From: Kocuria varians
GTDB lineage: Bacteria; Actinomycetota; Actinomycetes; Actinomycetales; Micrococcaceae
Direction: 5' to 3'
Length of the DNA stretch: 64,000 nt
NCBI RefSeq assembly: GCF_006539885.1
Contig: NZ_BJNW01000018.1
Span: forward strand, 1 to 64,000
The position numbers and the translations under genes are program-made. Under the pieces are notes generated by a model. The model worked only from the letters and a program-made list of their open reading frames with translations. It made no database searches and had not been told where the DNA came from. This document shows, in pieces, positions 34,927-44,280 of this stretch (its first letter is position 1; every line of letters starts with the position of its first letter).

Positions 34927-36930
34927 TCAGGCCTCGGGGTCCAGCTTGGGATCGAGCACGTCGATGATCCTGTTCAGGTCCTCCACAGACGCGAACTCGA
35001 TGGTCATCTTGCCCTTGCGAGCCCCCAGCTGGATTTTCACGCTCGTGTCCAGCTTGTCGGAGAAGGCGTCGGCGATGTAACCCATACGATCGTCGTGGCG
35101 GTTGGCGGGGGCCTTGCGCTTGGTGGGGTGCCGTTTGAGGCCGTCGGCCAGTGCAACGGCCTCTTCCGTGGCGCGTACCGACAGCCCTTCCGCCACGATG
35201 CGCTGCGCCAGGCGCTCCATCTCTGCTGGATCGGAGAGCGCCAGCAACGCCCGGGCGTGCCCTGAGCTGAGAACCCCGGCCGCGACACGGCGCTGCACGA
35301 GGGCGGGCAGACGCAAGAGGCGCAACGTGTTGGAGATCTGCGGCCGCGAACGACCAATCCGCTCGGAGAGCTGCTCCTGAGTGGCGCCGAACTCCTCCAT
35401 GAGCTGCTGATAGGCGGCCGCTTCTTCGAGGGGGTTCAGCTGCGCCCGGTGCAGGTTCTCCAGGAGGGCGTCGCGCAGCAGGTCGTTGTCCGCCGTCTCC
35501 CGCACGATGGCGGGAATCGTCTCGAGTCCCGCCTCCTGAACGGCTCGCCAGCGCCGCTCACCCATGACCAGCTCGAAGCGCCCGGCGTTTTCCTCCCGGC
35601 TCGGACGCACCACGATCGGCTGCAGCACGCCGAGCTCCTTGACGGAGAACGCCAGTTCAGCGAGTTCGTCCTCGTCGAAGACCTGACGGGGCTGTTTGCG
35701 GTTGGGGTGGATGTCCTTGACGGCGATCTCGGCGAATCGAGCGCCGGGAACGGTCTGCAGCTCATCCACCGAGGCAGAGGTCGTCGATGTTTCACGTGAA
35801 ACATCGCTCGCGGACACTCCAAGTCCCTGCGAGGAACCGGAGGAGGGCCCATCCTTCGGGTTCTTGGACGGCGAGCTGGCCTCGGATGTGTCCTTCGGCG
35901 GCTCTGTCATCGCAGACGCGTCAGCCTTGGAGGCAGTGCCATTGCCAGTCCGGGAGGACTTAGCCGCAGACGCCTTGCCGGCCGAAGCACTGACCGTTCC
36001 GTCTGACCGGTTCTGGGGTGCGACGTCACCGACGGATGCAGGGGACTCGGCCCGTGCGGCACCCTTCGCCTCTGCTTTTCCTTCTGTTTGCCGCGCTGGC
36101 GAAACAGCCGAGTCCTCGAGCGCGGACTTTTCCTGGGTCGAGGAGTCGTCCGAAGGCGTCGTGGAAGCGGGGCCGGCCTGGGCTGCGCTCTCGGTATTTT
36201 GCCTAAACTCAGTGCCCGGAACCTCCGTCGGGGCCGTCTCGGAAACATCCCGAACCGATGTTTCACGTGAAACATCGTCGGGTACTCCCGGGGTAGCCAC
36301 GGTCACCACGTCAACGGAATCGTGCTCGTCCTCCTCAACATCGCTCGATGACAAGAAGAACATGTCCACCGGGCGGCTCACGGAGGTGGTGCTTCGTAGT
36401 GCCTGACCCATGTCACGGCGCTTCCGCACAGGCTTTCCCGCTTCGCTAGATGCCCCTGATCTCCCGATTCGTGCCGATGTTTCACGTGAATCACCCCGCG
36501 AAGAAGTCTTCCGAGCGGAAGCGGGCAAGCCGGCCCCGGTCGCGTCAGGTGTCTCCGAGTCGCTAGGTGCCGCGCCCGCGCCGCTGCTGGTTCCCGTCTT
36601 GGCCTTGGCGGAGGTGTCTGCCGTCGTCGAGGAAGACCGCTTCGCGCTGCCGGCCTTTCTAGCAGAATCCGCTCCGCTCTCAGGGTTACCCATCGTGGAA
36701 ACAAAACCCTTGCTCGCCTTCTGCGCGCCACCGGATGCCCTCACCGCCGTTGCGGAGTCTGCGGGGGTGTCCGCCGCGCCTTGCTTCTTCGGCTGCACCG
36801 AAGCCTTGTTCTGCTTCACGTTCCGTGCCGATGAGGATTCCTGCTCGGCCACCGGCTCCGTATCTGTCGGAGCCTCGCTCGGGATGAGTGCCCCCAGGCC
36901 TCGCCCCAGTCCTCGACGTCGTTCTGCCAC
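34927..36930 (-). CDS. parB: Chromosome-partitioning protein ParB with large N-terminal insertion
   Basis: A 667-residue ParB, about twice the usual length. Residues 1-17 keep the N-terminal [15 protein letters not shown] motif that stimulates ParA. The conserved part begins near 396: [11 protein letters not shown], the CTP-binding GERRWRA and [14 protein letters not shown] motifs, the helix-turn-helix ([20 protein letters not shown]) and the C-terminal dimer domain. Between them lie about 375 residues of low-complexity Ser/Ala/Thr/Lys/Glu sequence with three SRETS peptides encoded by parS-type sites. The GTG at 36930 has GGAGG about 10 bases upstream, and the frame is unbroken. ParB binds parS, loads CTP clamps and drives origin segregation with ParA. 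Confidence 0.93.
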   Translation of the reverse strand: MAERRRGLGRGLGALIPSEAPTDTEPVAEQESSSARNVKQNKASVQPKKQGAADTPADSATAVRASGGAQKASKGFVSTMGNPESGADSARKAGSAKRSSSTTADTSAKAKTGTSSGAGAAPSDSETPDATGAGLPASARKTSSRGDSRETSARIGRSGASSEAGKPVRKRRDMGQALRSTTSVSRPVDMFFLSSSDVEEDEHDSVDVVTVATPGVPDDVSRETSVRDVSETAPTEVPGTEFRQNTESAAQAGPASTTPSDDSSTQEKSALEDSAVSPARQTEGKAEAKGAARAESPASVGDVAPQNRSDGTVSASAGKASAAKSSRTGNGTASKADASAMTEPPKDTSEASSPSKNPKDGPSSGSSQGLGVSASDVSRETSTTSASVDELQTVPGARFAEIAVKDIHPNRKQPRQVFDEDELAELAFSVKELGVLQPIVVRPSREENAGRFELVMGERRWRAVQEAGLETIPAIVRETADNDLLRDALLENLHRAQLNPLEEAAAYQQLMEEFGATQEQLSERIGRSRPQISNTLRLLRLPALVQRRVAAGVLSSGHARALLALSDPAEMERLAQRIVAEGLSVRATEEAVALADGLKRHPTKRKAPANRHDDRMGYIADAFSDKLDTSVKIQLGARKGKMTIEFASVEDLNRIIDVLDPKLDPEA
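35788..35803. other. parS site 2 (perfect, inside parB)
   Basis: A 16/16 match to parS, extended by matching flanks to a 22-bp palindrome. It encodes part of a VSRETS peptide at about residues 376-381, just before the conserved ParB domain. Confidence 0.95.
36259..36274. other. parS site 3 (perfect, inside parB)
   Basis: A 16/16 match to parS within the low-complexity insertion of parB, encoding a VSRETS peptide at about residues 219-224. Confidence 0.95.
36478..36493. other. parS-like site 4 (one mismatch, inside parB)
   Basis: TGTTTCACGTGAATCA matches parS at 15 of 16 positions. It encodes the DSRETS peptide at about residues 146-151 of ParB. It may be a weaker or decaying site. Confidence 0.75.
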
Positions 36931-37125
36931 GGTAAATGTCCCTCCGAGTAGTGATATTGCCTCCATCGTAGTCAACGATCCACCAGGTCAGGCCGCCCCG
37001 GATGACGAGTCGGACCGCGATTCATCGACGAGGGCCTCGCAGCGAGCCGTCAGAGCTACCAGCTGCGGGAGTGCCGCCGCCTGGAACCGCCATCCCGTAG
37101 AGGTAAGCAGCTGGGACATGCAGAA

Positions 37126-37157
37126 GGCCGCGATGTTTCACGTGAAACATCGCGGCC
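37126..37157. other. parS site 5 in a 32-bp palindrome between parA and parB
   Basis: A perfect parS core at 37134-37149 is extended to a 32-bp perfect palindrome with GGCCGCGA arms. It lies in the 290-bp gap between the parA stop (37221) and the parB start (36930). No other convincing gene fits in the gap: a 43-codon minus-strand frame from 37119 has no ribosome site. The stem could also act as a terminator or attenuator between parA and parB, though no T-run follows. Confidence 0.85.
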
Positions 37158-37220
37158 CACCACACCACGTCTCCCGAGGACGGCCACCCCGCAGAGTGGC
37201 GCGCCATCCCGGGAGATGAC

Positions 37221-38264
37221 TCAGGAGGAGGGAGCCCTCGTTGCCAGCTCCGCAGCGGCCTCCAGGTAGGACAGCGCGCCGGTGGAGCTCGGGTCATAGG
37301 TGATGACACTCTGCTGGTAGCTCGGTGCCTCGGAGATACGGACGGAGCGGGGGATCATCGTCTCCATGACCACGTCCGGGAAGTGCTGGCGCACCTCTTC
37401 GGCGACCTGGGAGGCAAGGTTCGTGCGCCCGTCGTACATGGTGAGAAGGATGGACGAGACCTTCAACTTCGGATTCAGGTGCTTCTGGATCATCTTGATG
37501 TTGTTGAGGAGCTGGCTCAGGCCCTCCAGGGCGTAGTACTCGCACTGGATGGGGATCAGCACCTCGGTGGCCGCCACGAACGCGTTGATGGTGAGGAGTC
37601 CGAGGCTGGGCGGGCAGTCGATGAACACGTAGTCGAGCCGGGGGAGGCCGGCCTCTTCCCGTGCCGTGGCGTACTCGGCCAGGGCGCGCTGCAGGCGCTG
37701 CTCACGGGCCACCACGGACACAAGCTCGATCTCAGCTCCCGCGAGATCGATGGTCGCCGGAAGCACCCACAGGTTCTGCATCTCGGGGGACTCCTTGACC
37801 ACGTCCGCCACGGGGACCTCGTCGATCAGGATGTCGTAGACGGAGTCGGCGTCCGTGCCATGGGGGATGCCCAGCGCGGTGGAGGCGTTGCCCTGGGGGT
37901 CGTTGTCCACCACCAGCACGTTCTGACCCTGCTGCGCCAGCGCCACCGACAGGTTCACCGAGGTGCTGGTCTTGCCCACCCCGCCCTTCTGGTTGCTGAT
38001 GGTGATGTACCGAGTGCTCTCGGGCCGGTCCAGCTGGACGTGCTTGAGCTTGTCGCGGCGCTTGTTCTCTTCCACGAGTTTCCTCCCCAGGGCGGTATCC
38101 GCCACCGCGTCTTGTGCCGTCAGCCCCACTTGACCGCCTGTTTCACGTGAAACATGTTTTCCACGGTCAGGTACAACCTTTTTCGTTTGAGAAACCGGGT
38201 CAGGGGGCAGTCCGAAGTCGTGTCCGCGCGTGGGTCCCTGATCGGAACGATCCCGAGTGGTCAT
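37221..38264 (-). CDS. parA: Chromosome-partitioning ATPase ParA (Soj)
   Basis: A 347-residue deviant Walker ATPase. NQKGGVGKTST (about 90-100) is the signature Walker A with both lysines, VVDNDPQGN follows (about 118-126), and DYVFIDCPPSLGLLT is Walker B. An N-terminal extension of about 85 residues, longer than in most Soj proteins, contains a parS site. The ATG at 38264 has AAGGGA about 8 bases upstream. It binds DNA nonspecifically as an ATP dimer and moves ParB-parS complexes. Confidence 0.95.
   Translation of the reverse strand: MTTRDRSDQGPTRGHDFGLPPDPVSQTKKVVPDRGKHVSRETGGQVGLTAQDAVADTALGRKLVEENKRRDKLKHVQLDRPESTRYITISNQKGGVGKTSTSVNLSVALAQQGQNVLVVDNDPQGNASTALGIPHGTDADSVYDILIDEVPVADVVKESPEMQNLWVLPATIDLAGAEIELVSVVAREQRLQRALAEYATAREEAGLPRLDYVFIDCPPSLGLLTINAFVAATEVLIPIQCEYYALEGLSQLLNNIKMIQKHLNPKLKVSSILLTMYDGRTNLASQVAEEVRQHFPDVVMETMIPRSVRISEAPSYQQSVITYDPSSTGALSYLEAAAELATRAPSS
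38139..38154. other. parS site 6 (perfect, inside parA)
   Basis: A 16/16 match to parS within the N-terminal extension of parA, encoding HVSRET at about residues 37-42. It is the parS site closest to oriC, about 5.7 kb away. Confidence 0.95.
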
Positions 38265-38346
38265 GTCGACTGTCCCTTTCGTGGCTGCTGCGGTGCTGCT
38301 GCTCCCCGTAGCTTATCGACATCCCCGCCTGTCAGCGCGTGGATCG

Positions 38347-39078
38347 TCACAGCACGAGTCGCACGACCGTGGTCGGTTCCTCGAGCAGCTCTGCACCCAC
38401 GGTTATCACCTCGGAGTCGCGCACGCCGAATCGCTTGAACTTCTTCGAGGCCTTCTTCATCTCCTCGTCCGCGCTGCGCCCCTTCAGGGCGAGGAGCTCT
38501 CCCCGGCCCTTCAGCAGGGGGAGGGTGATGTCCACGAGCCCGGTCAGGGCGGAGACGGCCCGCGCGGTGACCACGTCCACCTGCCCCACCTGGCCTTTGG
38601 CCTGCTCGGCGCGTGCCCGCAGGACGGTCACGTTGTCCAGGCCCAGGTCTGCCACGACCTCCTCGAGCCACGTCACGCGTCGCTCGAGGGGCTCCACGAG
38701 GGTGATCGCGAGGTCAGGACGCGCGATCGCCAGGCACAGACCGGGCAGGCCGGCACCCGACCCCACGTCCACGACCCGCGCGTCCGGCGCAATGAGCTCC
38801 TGCACGACCGCGCAGTTGAGCACGTGCCGCTCCCAGAGCCGCGGTGCCTCGCGAGGACCGATGAGCCCACGCACGATTCCCGAGGACGCCAGGTGCTCCG
38901 TGTAGCGCTGGGCGAGCTCCAGACGGTCGCCGAAGATCCGCCGTGCGGTGTCCTCCAGGGCGCCCAGGGCAGGAGCCGGCTGGGGATCGGGGGCCGCGCG
39001 CGGACGCTCCGGGGCGGCGTCGGCTGCCGCGGATCCCGTCGAGACCTGTGAGTACTCGGACGAGCGTGCGCCGCTCAT
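38347..39078 (-). CDS. rsmG: 16S rRNA (guanine527-N7)-methyltransferase RsmG
   Basis: A 243-residue RsmG/GidB. AdoMet-binding VVDVGSGAGLPGLCLAIARP (about 97-116) and the downstream VTARAVSAL motif are clear. The N-terminal 30 residues are Ala/Pro-rich and not conserved. The start overlaps the jag stop by 4 bp (ATGA), so the two are translationally coupled. It methylates G527 of 16S rRNA. Confidence 0.95.
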   Translation of the reverse strand: MSGARSSEYSQVSTGSAAADAAPERPRAAPDPQPAPALGALEDTARRIFGDRLELAQRYTEHLASSGIVRGLIGPREAPRLWERHVLNCAVVQELIAPDARVVDVGSGAGLPGLCLAIARPDLAITLVEPLERRVTWLEEVVADLGLDNVTVLRARAEQAKGQVGQVDVVTARAVSALTGLVDITLPLLKGRGELLALKGRSADEEMKKASKKFKRFGVRDSEVITVGAELLEEPTTVVRLVL

Positions 39079-39617
39079 TCGCCCGCCGAGACCACGATGT
39101 GCCGCCCGGCGCCGTCGCCCTCGGACTCCGAGACCAGACCGGCCTCCGCGACGGCGTCGTGCACGAGCTTGCGCTCGTACGGCGACAACGGCGGAAGGTG
39201 CACGGCAGCCTCCCCGCCCTGGACGCGCGAGACGGCGTCCTCGGCGAGCGCGCGCAGCTGCATGGCCCGCTCGGCGCGGTGACCGGCGATGTCCAGGATG
39301 AGTCGGCTGCGCCGCTGCGTGGCGCTGAGCACGGACAGGCGCGCGAGCTCCTGGAGGGCCTCCAGGGTCTCCCCGTCCTCTCCCACGAGGCCGCGCAGCT
39401 CGGAGTCGTCGTCGTCCTCGGCCGCGACGGACACGTACGTGCGTCCGTCGCGGACCTCGATGTCGATGTCGCCGTCGATGTCAGCGGTGTCGAGGAGCTC
39501 CTCGATGTAGTCGGCCGCGATCTCGCCCTCCTCCTCGAGAGGGGACAGCGAGGAGGTCTGCTCGTCCGGGGCAGTGCTGCGCTCCTCGGACTCCAGCGGG
39601 GTGTCCATCTCGTTCAT
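39075..39617 (-). CDS. Jag/KhpB-like KH-R3H RNA-binding protein
   Basis: A 180-residue protein. An acidic N-terminus leads into a KH-like domain (LRGLVGEDGETLEALQELAR, about 87-106) and a C-terminal R3H domain (RAERAMQLRALAEDA, then LPPLSPYERKLVHD). Jag/KhpB proteins bind RNA and are conserved next to yidC. It is 13 bp downstream of yidC and overlaps rsmG. Confidence 0.93.
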   Translation of the reverse strand: MNEMDTPLESEERSTAPDEQTSSLSPLEEEGEIAADYIEELLDTADIDGDIDIEVRDGRTYVSVAAEDDDDSELRGLVGEDGETLEALQELARLSVLSATQRRSRLILDIAGHRAERAMQLRALAEDAVSRVQGGEAAVHLPPLSPYERKLVHDAVAEAGLVSESEGDGAGRHIVVSAGE

Positions 39618-39630
39618 GGGATGCGACCTC

Positions 39631-40611
39631 TCAGCTCTTCTTCTTGGTCTGGTTCTTCTGGCGCTTCTTGGAGACGGGCTGCTGGCGCTGGCCCGCGGCC
39701 GCGCGCTCCCGCTGCTCCTCGAGCTTCTCCTCGTGCTCCTGCTTGCTCATGCCCACCGGGGGAAGCCCCTTGGCCGCGCGTCGCTCGTTGAGCTCACGCT
39801 CCGCCTGGGAGCCCTTCGTGGGGTTGTTGCGGATGACCCACCACTGCTGGCCCATGGACCACAGGTTGGAGACGGTCCAGTAGATGAGCACGCCCAGGGG
39901 GAAGTTGATGCCACCGATCGCGAAGATCAGGGGGAACAGGTAGAGCATCATCTGCTGCTGGCGGTACATGGGGGACTCCTTGGCGGAGTCGCTCATGTTG
40001 CGCGCGGTCAGCTGACGCTGGGTGATGAACTGCGTGGCGCTCATGGCCACGATCATCAGCAGTGCCAGGGTGATGGTGGCCGCGTGGTTGCCCGTGCCCG
40101 GCTGCATCAGGGTGGAGAACAGGGGAGCACCGAAGATCGTGGACTCGTTGAACTGGTGCACCATCTCCGGGGTCAGGAGGTGGATGGCCTCGTTGTTCTG
40201 CGCGGCCTGCGGCACCGAGCGCAGCACCTGGAACAGCGCGAAGAACACCGGCATCTGCACGATGATCGGCAGGCACGCGGCGAACGGGTTGGACCCGTGC
40301 TCCTTGTACAGCGCCATCTGCTCCTCGGCCATGGCCTGGCGGGAGAGCTGGTCCTTCTTGCCCTTGTACTTGGCCTGCAGCTTGGCCATCTCCGGCTGCA
40401 GCTCCTGCATGCCGCGCATGGACTTGATCTGCTTCAGGAACAGCGGAATGGTCAGCGTGCGCATCACCAGCGTCAGCCCCACGATGCACAGCACCCAGGT
40501 GAGACCGGAGGTGGGATCCGCGCCGACCAGGGTGAACAGCTCGTGGAACACCCACAGGACCGCGGAGACGATCCACTTGAACGGGAAGAGGATGATGTCG
40601 AAGAAATTCAT
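39631..40611 (-). CDS. yidC: Membrane protein insertase YidC
   Basis: A 326-residue YidC/Oxa1 of the Gram-positive type, without the large periplasmic domain. The first conserved helix carries the functional arginine (LTLVMRTLTIPLFLK, about 47-61). A charged cytoplasmic hairpin (KYKGKKDQLSRQAMAEEQ) and SNPFAACLPIIVQMPVFFAL follow. The C-terminus is Lys/Gln-rich, suited to ribosome contact. Its start overlaps the yidD stop (ATGA). Confidence 0.96.
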   Translation of the reverse strand: MNFFDIILFPFKWIVSAVLWVFHELFTLVGADPTSGLTWVLCIVGLTLVMRTLTIPLFLKQIKSMRGMQELQPEMAKLQAKYKGKKDQLSRQAMAEEQMALYKEHGSNPFAACLPIIVQMPVFFALFQVLRSVPQAAQNNEAIHLLTPEMVHQFNESTIFGAPLFSTLMQPGTGNHAATITLALLMIVAMSATQFITQRQLTARNMSDSAKESPMYRQQQMMLYLFPLIFAIGGINFPLGVLIYWTVSNLWSMGQQWWVIRNNPTKGSQAERELNERRAAKGLPPVGMSKQEHEEKLEEQRERAAAGQRQQPVSKKRQKNQTKKKS

Positions 40612-41042
40612 CGAGCGTTGGCTCCTTGAGCCGCGCCGTGGCGGGCCGGGAAGTCGTGCGTGGTCTCACGCGCGAGGTTCGGGTGGTTGAGCAGAACGAT
40701 TTTCGGGGTCTCGGCCAGGGAGGGGAACTCCCGGCCCCCTGCCGGGACCCTGTCGATCCCGCCGGCGGCCCACGGGTGGCAGCACAGCAGCCGGCTCACG
40801 GTCAGCCCCAGGCCCCGGATCGCACCGTGGACGGTGAACGCCTCGAGCGCATACGCGGAGCAGGACGGGAAGTACCGGCAGACGTCCCCGTACAGAGGGG
40901 AGACGATGCTGCGGTAGAGCTTCAGGAGCGCGATGCACAGGTTCTGCGGCGCCCGCAGGACGGCCCCCACCACGCCTGCACCGGAGTTGTACTCGTGCGG
41001 CGCACGGTCCAGGAGCTGCTCAGGAGTCAGCGGTGACGTCAC
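40608..41042 (-). CDS. yidD: Membrane protein insertion efficiency factor YidD
   Basis: A 144-residue YidD with the family core SPLYGDVCRYFPSCSAYALE, containing the conserved cysteines, and CCHPWAAGGIDRVP. The GTG at 41042 has a strong AAGGAGG about 9 bases upstream; a longer frame to 41114 would overlap rnpA and is not preferred. The C-terminal 35 residues go beyond the usual family end. It assists membrane insertion with YidC. Confidence 0.92.
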   Translation of the reverse strand: MTSPLTPEQLLDRAPHEYNSGAGVVGAVLRAPQNLCIALLKLYRSIVSPLYGDVCRYFPSCSAYALEAFTVHGAIRGLGLTVSRLLCCHPWAAGGIDRVPAGGREFPSLAETPKIVLLNHPNLARETTHDFPARHGAAQGANAR

Positions 41043-41110
41043 GCGCGTGCCTCCTTCTCGACTCTCTACGGGCAACGGTACGGCATGGCTCTCGGCCGAC
41101 GACGCCGCGC

Positions 41111-41452
41111 TCACCGGGACCGGCGCAGGGCGGCGTCGAGCGCCGCGGCGTAGTCACGGGCCAGTTCCTGCCAGCTCGCACCGGCCGCCTGAGGCAGGGC
41201 CCGGACGACGACGTCCAGGTCCCGCGGGCGCTCACGCACGGTCTCTGCGCTCAGCTCCCGCAGTCGACGCTTGACCTTGTTCCTGGTCACCGCGTTGCCG
41301 ACGGCCTTGGAGACCACGAAACCGACGCGGGTCTGCTCGCCGGTGCCACCGCGTACGGATACGACGACGTTCCGGCGACCGCTGCGGGCGCCGGAACGTA
41401 CGGTGGCAGAAAATTGCGCCGAGGTCCGCATCCGATGCCTGGTGGGCAGCAT
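41111..41452 (-). CDS. rnpA: Ribonuclease P protein component
   Basis: A 113-residue RnpA with MLPTRHRMRTSAQF at the start and the RNR motif in SKAVGNAVTRNKVKRRLREL (about 57-76). The ATG at 41452 is chosen because homology begins there; the upstream frame extension is antisense to part of rpmH. It binds the RNase P RNA to mature tRNA 5' ends. Confidence 0.95.
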   Translation of the reverse strand: MLPTRHRMRTSAQFSATVRSGARSGRRNVVVSVRGGTGEQTRVGFVVSKAVGNAVTRNKVKRRLRELSAETVRERPRDLDVVVRALPQAAGASWQELARDYAAALDAALRRSR

Positions 41453-41480
41453 GATGCGAACCTCGCGGGTCGGAGAAGTC

Positions 41481-41618
41481 TCAGGCCGACAGGCTGGCGC
41501 GGCCCTTGCTGCGGCGAGCGCCGATGATGGCGCGGCCGGCACGGGTGCGCATGCGAGCACGGAAGCCGTGCTTGCGGGCGCGGCGGCGGTTGTTCGGCTG
41601 GAAAGTCCGCTTGGGCAT
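41481..41618 (-). CDS. rpmH: 50S ribosomal protein L34
   Basis: A 45-residue L34, [20 protein letters not shown] followed by the [20 protein letters not shown] stretch, at the normal family length. It is first in the rpmH-rnpA-yidD-yidC-jag-rsmG operon and transcribed away from oriC. Confidence 0.98.
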   Translation of the reverse strand: MPKRTFQPNNRRRARKHGFRARMRTRAGRAIIGARRSKGRASLSA

Positions 41619-42044
41619 TAGTCACTCCACGAGGTTGGACAACGATGTTCCGACTGCGACGGAATCGCAGCGGCGCACGCGGTACGTACATGAGGGCGTG
41701 CGGGCACGCAGAAATCGCGATACTACACGCACAAGACTGATCCACAGTAGTCAATGGCGACACGCCGGTCAAACGCGGGGGTGGGGACCCGCTCTCCACA
41801 GCTGTGCACAGAGGCCCCCACAGGCATGTGGAAAACGGCCTTCCAGCGGGCCTTCGAGGGAGGTTATCCCCATGTCAGAACTACATGATTGTAGTTACGC
41901 ACAACCGTGTGAACGGGCTATGAACAGCCCGGAACCATGCTCTAGGCTGAGTCTCACGGCCGCCCCCCACCGAGGTTTATCCACCGCTGTGAACAACTCT
42001 GTGGAAAACTGGCGCGTTCCGGTACCTCACGTCAGGAGTCGTTC
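41619..42044. promoter_or_regulatory. rpmH-dnaA intergenic region with DnaA boxes
   Basis: 426 bp without genes. It holds divergent promoters for rpmH and dnaA and several DnaA-box-like 9-mers: TGTGCACAG (41803), TGTGGAAAA (41827), TTATCCCCA (41874), TTATCCACC (41977), TGTGAACAA (41988) and TGTGGAAAA (42000). The last three lie within 68 bp of the dnaA start, which fits DnaA autoregulation. It is the left part of a bipartite origin. Confidence 0.8.
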
Positions 42045-43679
42045 ATGCAGCAGGACAGTCAGGCCTTGCCCGAGCAGTGGGCAGAGTGCGTCCGCATCAT
42101 GAACGAGAATCCCCAGGTCGGTGGCCGCGCCCGGGGCAACATTGCGGTGTGCGAGCCCCGCGGACTCATGGGCACCACCCTGCTGATGGCCGTTCCGAGT
42201 GAGGCCACCCGCGAGTACCTGCAGCACCGCCCCATGTCCGAGATCCTGGACGTCGCGGTGAGCCGGGTCTTCGGGAAGGACACCCTGGTGGCCTTTGTGG
42301 TGGACCCGGAGCTCGAGCTGCAGCCCAGCCCCTCCCGCCCCGCCACGGACACGCGCGTCTCGGACGCCCGTACCTCCGACACCGCCATGCCCTCACTCAC
42401 CGAGGTGGAGGGCGAGCGTGCGCCCGGTGCGTTCCACCCGGGGCACGCGGACCACTCCTCGCTCGTGGACCCCGTCCCGGCGGTCACGGGAGCGGACACC
42501 ATCGCGGAGACCCTCGCCGAGGCGGGGAACCTCCCGCCGCGCCGGGACCCCCTCGCCGCACCGCCCCAGTCCCCGGCGCCGGAGGTGCTCACCACGGGCA
42601 ACGGCTCGGACACCAGCCCCGCGGACTCGGAGTGGGACAGCTCCGCCCGGTTGAACCCCAAGTACGTCTTCGACTCGTTCGTGATCGGGCAGTCCAACCG
42701 CTTCGCCCACGCCGCGGCGTTCGCCGTTGCAGAGACCCCCGCCAAGGCATATAACCCGCTGTTCATATACGGGGAGTCCGGGCTGGGCAAGACCCACCTG
42801 CTGCACGCCATCGGGCACTACGCCAAGCGGCTCTACCCCAAGCTGCGGGTGCGCTACGTGAACTCGGAGGAGTTCACCAACGACTTCATCAACTCCATCC
42901 GCGACGACGAGGGCTCCTCCTTCAAGGGCATCTACCGCAATGTGGACCTGCTGCTGATCGACGACATCCAGTTCCTCGCCGGCAAGGAGCACACGCAGGA
43001 GGAGTTCTTCCACACGTTCAACGCCCTGCACAACCACGAGAAGCAGATCGTCATCACGAGCGACATGCCCCCGAAGCAGCTCACGGGCTTCGCCGAGCGC
43101 ATGCGTTCCCGCTTCGAGTGGGGTCTGATCACGGACGTGCAGCCGCCGGAGCTGGAAACCCGCATCGCGATCCTTCGCAAGAAGGCCATCAGCGAGGGGA
43201 TGGACGCCCCGGACGACGTCATGGAGTACATTGCCTCGCACATCTCCACCAACATCCGCGAGCTCGAGGGCGCCCTGATCCGCGTCACCGCATTCGCCTC
43301 GCTCAACAAGCAGGCCGTGGACCTGCCCCTCGCAGAGCTCGTGCTCAAGGACCTCATCACCGACGACGGCGGCCAGGAGATCACGGCGGCTTCGATCCTG
43401 GGGCAGACCGCGGCCTTCTTCAACATCACGCTCGACGAGCTGAAGTCCAAGTCCCGCACCCGCACACTCGTGACCGCCCGGCAGATCGCCATGTACCTGC
43501 TGCGCGAGCTCACGGACATGTCGCTGCCGAAGATCGGGGCGGAACTCGGCGGCCGTGACCACACGACCGTGATGCACGCGGACCGCAAGATCCGCACCCT
43601 GATGGCCGAACGCCGGCAGATCTTCGACCAGGTGACGGAGCTGACCAACAGGATCAAGCAGCAGTCGCGCGAGGGCTGA
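42045..43679 (+). CDS. dnaA: Chromosomal replication initiator DnaA
   Basis: A 544-residue DnaA. Domain I (about 1-90) begins [15 protein letters not shown] long acidic, Pro-rich linker (about 90-200) is followed by the AAA+ domain with [17 protein letters not shown] (Walker A, about 245) and [15 protein letters not shown] (Walker B, about 305). Domain IV has the DNA-binding signature [15 protein letters not shown] (about 502-516). It binds DnaA boxes on both sides of its gene and melts oriC. Confidence 0.99.
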   Translation: MQQDSQALPEQWAECVRIMNENPQVGGRARGNIAVCEPRGLMGTTLLMAVPSEATREYLQHRPMSEILDVAVSRVFGKDTLVAFVVDPELELQPSPSRPATDTRVSDARTSDTAMPSLTEVEGERAPGAFHPGHADHSSLVDPVPAVTGADTIAETLAEAGNLPPRRDPLAAPPQSPAPEVLTTGNGSDTSPADSEWDSSARLNPKYVFDSFVIGQSNRFAHAAAFAVAETPAKAYNPLFIYGESGLGKTHLLHAIGHYAKRLYPKLRVRYVNSEEFTNDFINSIRDDEGSSFKGIYRNVDLLLIDDIQFLAGKEHTQEEFFHTFNALHNHEKQIVITSDMPPKQLTGFAERMRSRFEWGLITDVQPPELETRIAILRKKAISEGMDAPDDVMEYIASHISTNIRELEGALIRVTAFASLNKQAVDLPLAELVLKDLITDDGGQEITAASILGQTAAFFNITLDELKSKSRTRTLVTARQIAMYLLRELTDMSLPKIGAELGGRDHTTVMHADRKIRTLMAERRQIFDQVTELTNRIKQQSREG

Positions 43680-43710
43680 GAACACACCCCCTCACACTCG
43701 CAACACCGCA

Positions 43711-43750
43711 AGGCCCCCCCGGAGACCACTCCGGGGGGTCCTTCTTTCTT
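43711..43750 (+). terminator. Rho-independent terminator of dnaA
   Basis: A GC-rich hairpin lies 32 bp after the dnaA stop: GGAG/CTCC at the loop, six C:G pairs, one mismatch, then GG/CC at the base. It is followed by CTTCTTTCTT, the best pyrimidine-rich terminator tail in the window. It keeps dnaA transcripts out of the origin. Confidence 0.85.
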
Positions 43751-44113
43751 GTGATTCGTCCACAGGATGGACCCGCGGAATCAGCGGGCCCGGGCGGCGT
43801 CGTCCACACGAATGACAGGCCTTGTGGACGCCGTGTGCACAGCCGCGAAGAGGTCGATGTGGAAAAATCTGTGGACAACGCGGCACCAGCCGTGGACAAC
43901 CCACTCAAATCGGTGGGGGAAGCTGTGGAACCCGCGGAATCACGCGGAAGTTCTGCACTCCGTCATCACAGCCGGGACATCCTGCATCCACAGCCGGTCA
44001 ACACCCTCGACCCGCGGAACAGCTGAGAAGCAGGCGGTTATCCACAGAGTCCACAGGGGTTGTTAACACTTCTACCCCTTAAGAAAAGATCCACCGAATA
44101 ACAAAAATCCTGC
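43751..44113. other. oriC: oriC: DnaA-box array and AT-rich unwinding region
   Basis: About ten DnaA-box-like 9-mers lie between dnaA and dnaN, including TCGTCCACA (43756, 43800), TGTGGAAAA (43858), TGTGGACAA (43870), CGTGGACAA (43891), TGTGGAACC (43924), GCATCCACA (43984) and one perfect TTATCCACA (44038). Immediately after comes an AT-rich tract, about 44059-44109, with TTGTTAACA, CTTAAGAAAAG and AATAACAAAAAT. It is the lowest-GC stretch nearby and the likely duplex unwinding element. The remaining 44114-44280 is the dnaN promoter region. Confidence 0.9.
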
Positions 44114-44280
44114 CCCGCTCGCCCCCGGACCGCCCCGAGGATCTCTGTAATTACACGAATCCTGGAGACCGCCGTGCGTCCCGCACTGCAGAGGCGGTCC
44201 ACGCCACTCGAAGCGCGTCGGCCAGGCCGGATACGATGCAGGCAAGACACTCCTGTTCTCCGGCAAAAGAGGGGCCCTCC

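Noticed and set aside
36988-37119. 43-codon frame in the parA-parB gap
   Set aside because: No ribosome site and no recognisable sequence; left as intergenic.
41114-41560. Longer N-termini for rnpA (41560) and yidD (41114)
   Set aside because: Strong ribosome sites and family homology place the starts at 41452 and 41042; the extensions run antisense to part of rpmH or into rnpA.
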